This document shows, in pieces, positions 63,022 to 64,000 of a stretch of DNA of 64,000 nt. The translations under genes and the position numbers were made by a program. The DNA is from Leptospira kirschneri serovar Cynopteri str. 3522 CT (lineage in GTDB: Bacteria; Spirochaetota; Leptospiria; Leptospirales; Leptospiraceae). Under the pieces are notes generated by a model. That model was given only the letters and a program-made list of their open reading frames with translations, did not search any database and had not been told where the DNA came from. The stretch is from NCBI RefSeq assembly GCF_000243695.2, contig NZ_AHMN02000011.1:447001-511000 (forward strand), read 5' to 3'. Every line of letters starts with the position of its first letter. Positions within the stretch are counted from its first letter, which is position 1.

Positions 63022-63119
63022 TATTACTCATAACTTTATAATAAAATACCTATTATTTTGCATGGAATCAGTGTTTTGTGATAAAATTAAAGGTACTCAA
63101 TTTTATAGAGATCAGTAGT
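63022..63119. repeat. About 99-bp repeat shared with 41307-41405
   Basis: See the entry at 41307. The two copies share order and spacing throughout and lie in the same orientation, about 21.7 kb apart. Confidence 0.75.
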
Positions 63120-63370
63120 AATTGTAAAATTTAGATTTGTAATAGTTCCCATATTTTATTTTTACGGAAAAATTAGGTTTTATAAAATGAATCTTTTACA
63201 CCGAACTCACGTTCAATGATAATAAAAGTGATCTTAGCAATATTAGATAAGTATAAGAAAATTTTTCGGTTGTATGTAAGAATAATAGCCTTTAGGTTTG
63301 AAAGGAATTTTATTAGATAGGGAAGGATTCGCCGTCTCACATCGTGTTTGACTAAGAGCCGGTCTCAAAA

Positions 63371-63790
63371 CTACCTATCAAAAAAGTTAAAAGCAATGAT
63401 AGAGCTTGCGAGATAAAGAGATGCAAGATAATTTTCAGATTTTCTTTCCCAACGAATTAGGATAGCCCTGAATCGATTGTGCCAACTGTTAGTTCTTTCA
63501 ACGACCCATCGTCTAGGTTTTCCTTTATATTTACCAATGAGAGGCTTCTCACCTTTTTTCCGAATATGAGATTGAATGTTTCTTCTTTTGATTAAAACTT
63601 CTATATCTTTGAAATCATATCCTTTATCTAAACAAAGATGTTTTGGTTTCTTTTTTCTTCTACCGGAAAAAATCAGGATTGAATTCAACGTATCTTTTAC
63701 AGCGTGTTTATCATGAACATTGGCTCCACTCAATGTTATGGCCAAAGGAATTCCATTTCCATCTGTAAGAATATGCCGTTTAACCCCCAA
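63371..63790 (-). CDS. IS5-family transposase, orfB part (DDE C-terminal half)
   Basis: 139 residues by the nominal ATG (MGVKRHILTDGNGIPLAITL). The frame continues upstream as SLTGKNPTDRAKLG, the usual join in this family, so it is likely made only as a fusion with orfA. It has the second Asp (CLDKGYDFKDIEVL) and the Glu region (RRWVVERTNSWHNRFRAILIRWERKSENYLASLYLA, typical DDE Y-(2)-R-(3)-E-(6)-K). The stop at 63371 lies just inside the terminal repeat. It looks intact. Confidence 0.88.
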   Translation of the reverse strand: MGVKRHILTDGNGIPLAITLSGANVHDKHAVKDTLNSILIFSGRRKKKPKHLCLDKGYDFKDIEVLIKRRNIQSHIRKKGEKPLIGKYKGKPRRWVVERTNSWHNRFRAILIRWERKSENYLASLYLASSIIAFNFFDR

Positions 63791-63819
63791 TTTGGCACGG
63801 TCTGTAGGGTTTTTCCCAG

Positions 63820-64000
63820 TTAAGCTCCCCCTTTGGGAGCTTTAACCATTGCCGAATCCATCGAAGCCCAGTCCCATGCTATCTGATTCTTTACATCATA
63901 ATATTTTAAAATAGATTTATAAATCTTTTTGAATACTCCTGCTCGTTCCCATTCTTGAAATCTTCTGTGACAAGTTTGGCCAGATCCAAACTCATTCGGA
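63820..64000 (-). CDS. IS5-family transposase, orfA part (partial, runs off the window)
   Basis: Visible residues read FGSGQTCHRRFQEWERAGVF, then KIYKSILKYYDVKNQIAWDW and ASMDSAMVKAPKGGA, ending at TAA 63820. MDSAMVKAPKGG is the first-Asp region of the DDE fold. AAAGGGGG in the KAPKGG codons, followed shortly by the stop, is a likely minus-one slippage site leading into orfB. The N-terminal region lies to the right of the window. Confidence 0.85.
   Translation of the reverse strand, partial: PNEFGSGQTCHRRFQEWERAGVFKKIYKSILKYYDVKNQIAWDWASMDSAMVKAPKGGA

Larger units (their letters stand above)
62466..63355. repeat. Gap before the insertion sequence: family B repeat and shared 99-bp block
   Basis: 890 bp without a gene. 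A family B copy covers 62497-62710, and 63022-63119 is the block also found at 41307. AATAGTTCCCATATTTTA near 63138 resembles the inverse of the GTGGGAACT motif. GAACTCACGTTCAAT is at about 63202. Confidence 0.6.
63356..64000 (-). mobile_element. IS5-family insertion sequence (IS427/IS1031-like group), cut by the window edge
   Basis: Left end GAGCCGGTCTCAAAAC at 63356, preceded by TAA, which fits a TNA target site. The transposase is in two frames on the minus strand (see separate entries). The other end lies beyond 64000. The group is inferred from the transposase layout and from KxxYDVKNQIAWDWASMDS-type DDE context. Confidence 0.85.

Overview
The window comes from an AT-rich spirochaete chromosome, almost certainly a pathogenic-clade Leptospira. 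The evidence is the lineage-typical DUF1554, DUF1566 and DUF1564 proteins, many lipoproteins with relaxed spirochaetal lipoboxes, frequent TTG starts, and repeat-filled intergenic gaps. No rRNA, tRNA or CRISPR array was found.

Layout. 1-9.9 kb: a recQ helicase (cut by the left edge) diverges from a tightly overlapping recC-recB-recD operon. 10.2-12.7 kb: an ABC-2 exporter pair followed by a short-chain dehydrogenase. 12.9-18 kb: ppnP, a DUF1566 lipoprotein, and a tandemly duplicated lipoprotein gene whose second copy is frameshifted. 18.1-19.8 kb: thiC under a TPP riboswitch. 20.3-28.4 kb: a minus-strand cluster of WGR-domain proteins (WGR-WGR-DNA ligase, WGR-leucine-rich repeat, ankyrin-DUF4303) plus a broken TPR-like gene. 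Two of these genes share a 208-bp 5' cassette with one mismatch. 29-32.6 kb: two small lipoproteins and a large lipoprotein with an HELGH zinc-protease motif fused to DUF1554.

33.2-35.8 kb: a TMEM189/CarF-type plasmanylethanolamine desaturase, a UbiA-like membrane protein and an MscS channel. 35.9-41.3 kb: a four-gene operon of membrane class III nucleotide cyclase, FecR-domain protein, fibronectin-III-like membrane protein and DUF1554 lipoprotein. A paralogous cyclase-FecR pair sits at 54.9-57.8 kb with its cyclase frameshifted. 44.2-53.6 kb: exbB-exbD-exbD-tonB, a DUF1564 protein, a TonB-dependent receptor and its lipoprotein partners, together a likely outer-membrane uptake system. 58.7-62.4 kb: a small HTH regulator with a palindrome in its leader, an orphan 7TM-type sensor protein and small helical proteins. 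63.4 kb to the end: an IS5-family insertion sequence, cut by the right edge.

The gaps hold several repeat families: about 100-bp MITE-like elements with AGAGTTGTTGA termini, a second MITE whose ends resemble those of the local IS5 element, dispersed 200-350-bp repeats bounded by AACGTGAGTT-like sequence, GTGGGAACT motifs and perfect hairpins. The most interesting candidates for undescribed systems are the duplicated cyclase-FecR module and the WGR cluster with its swapped N-terminal cassette.
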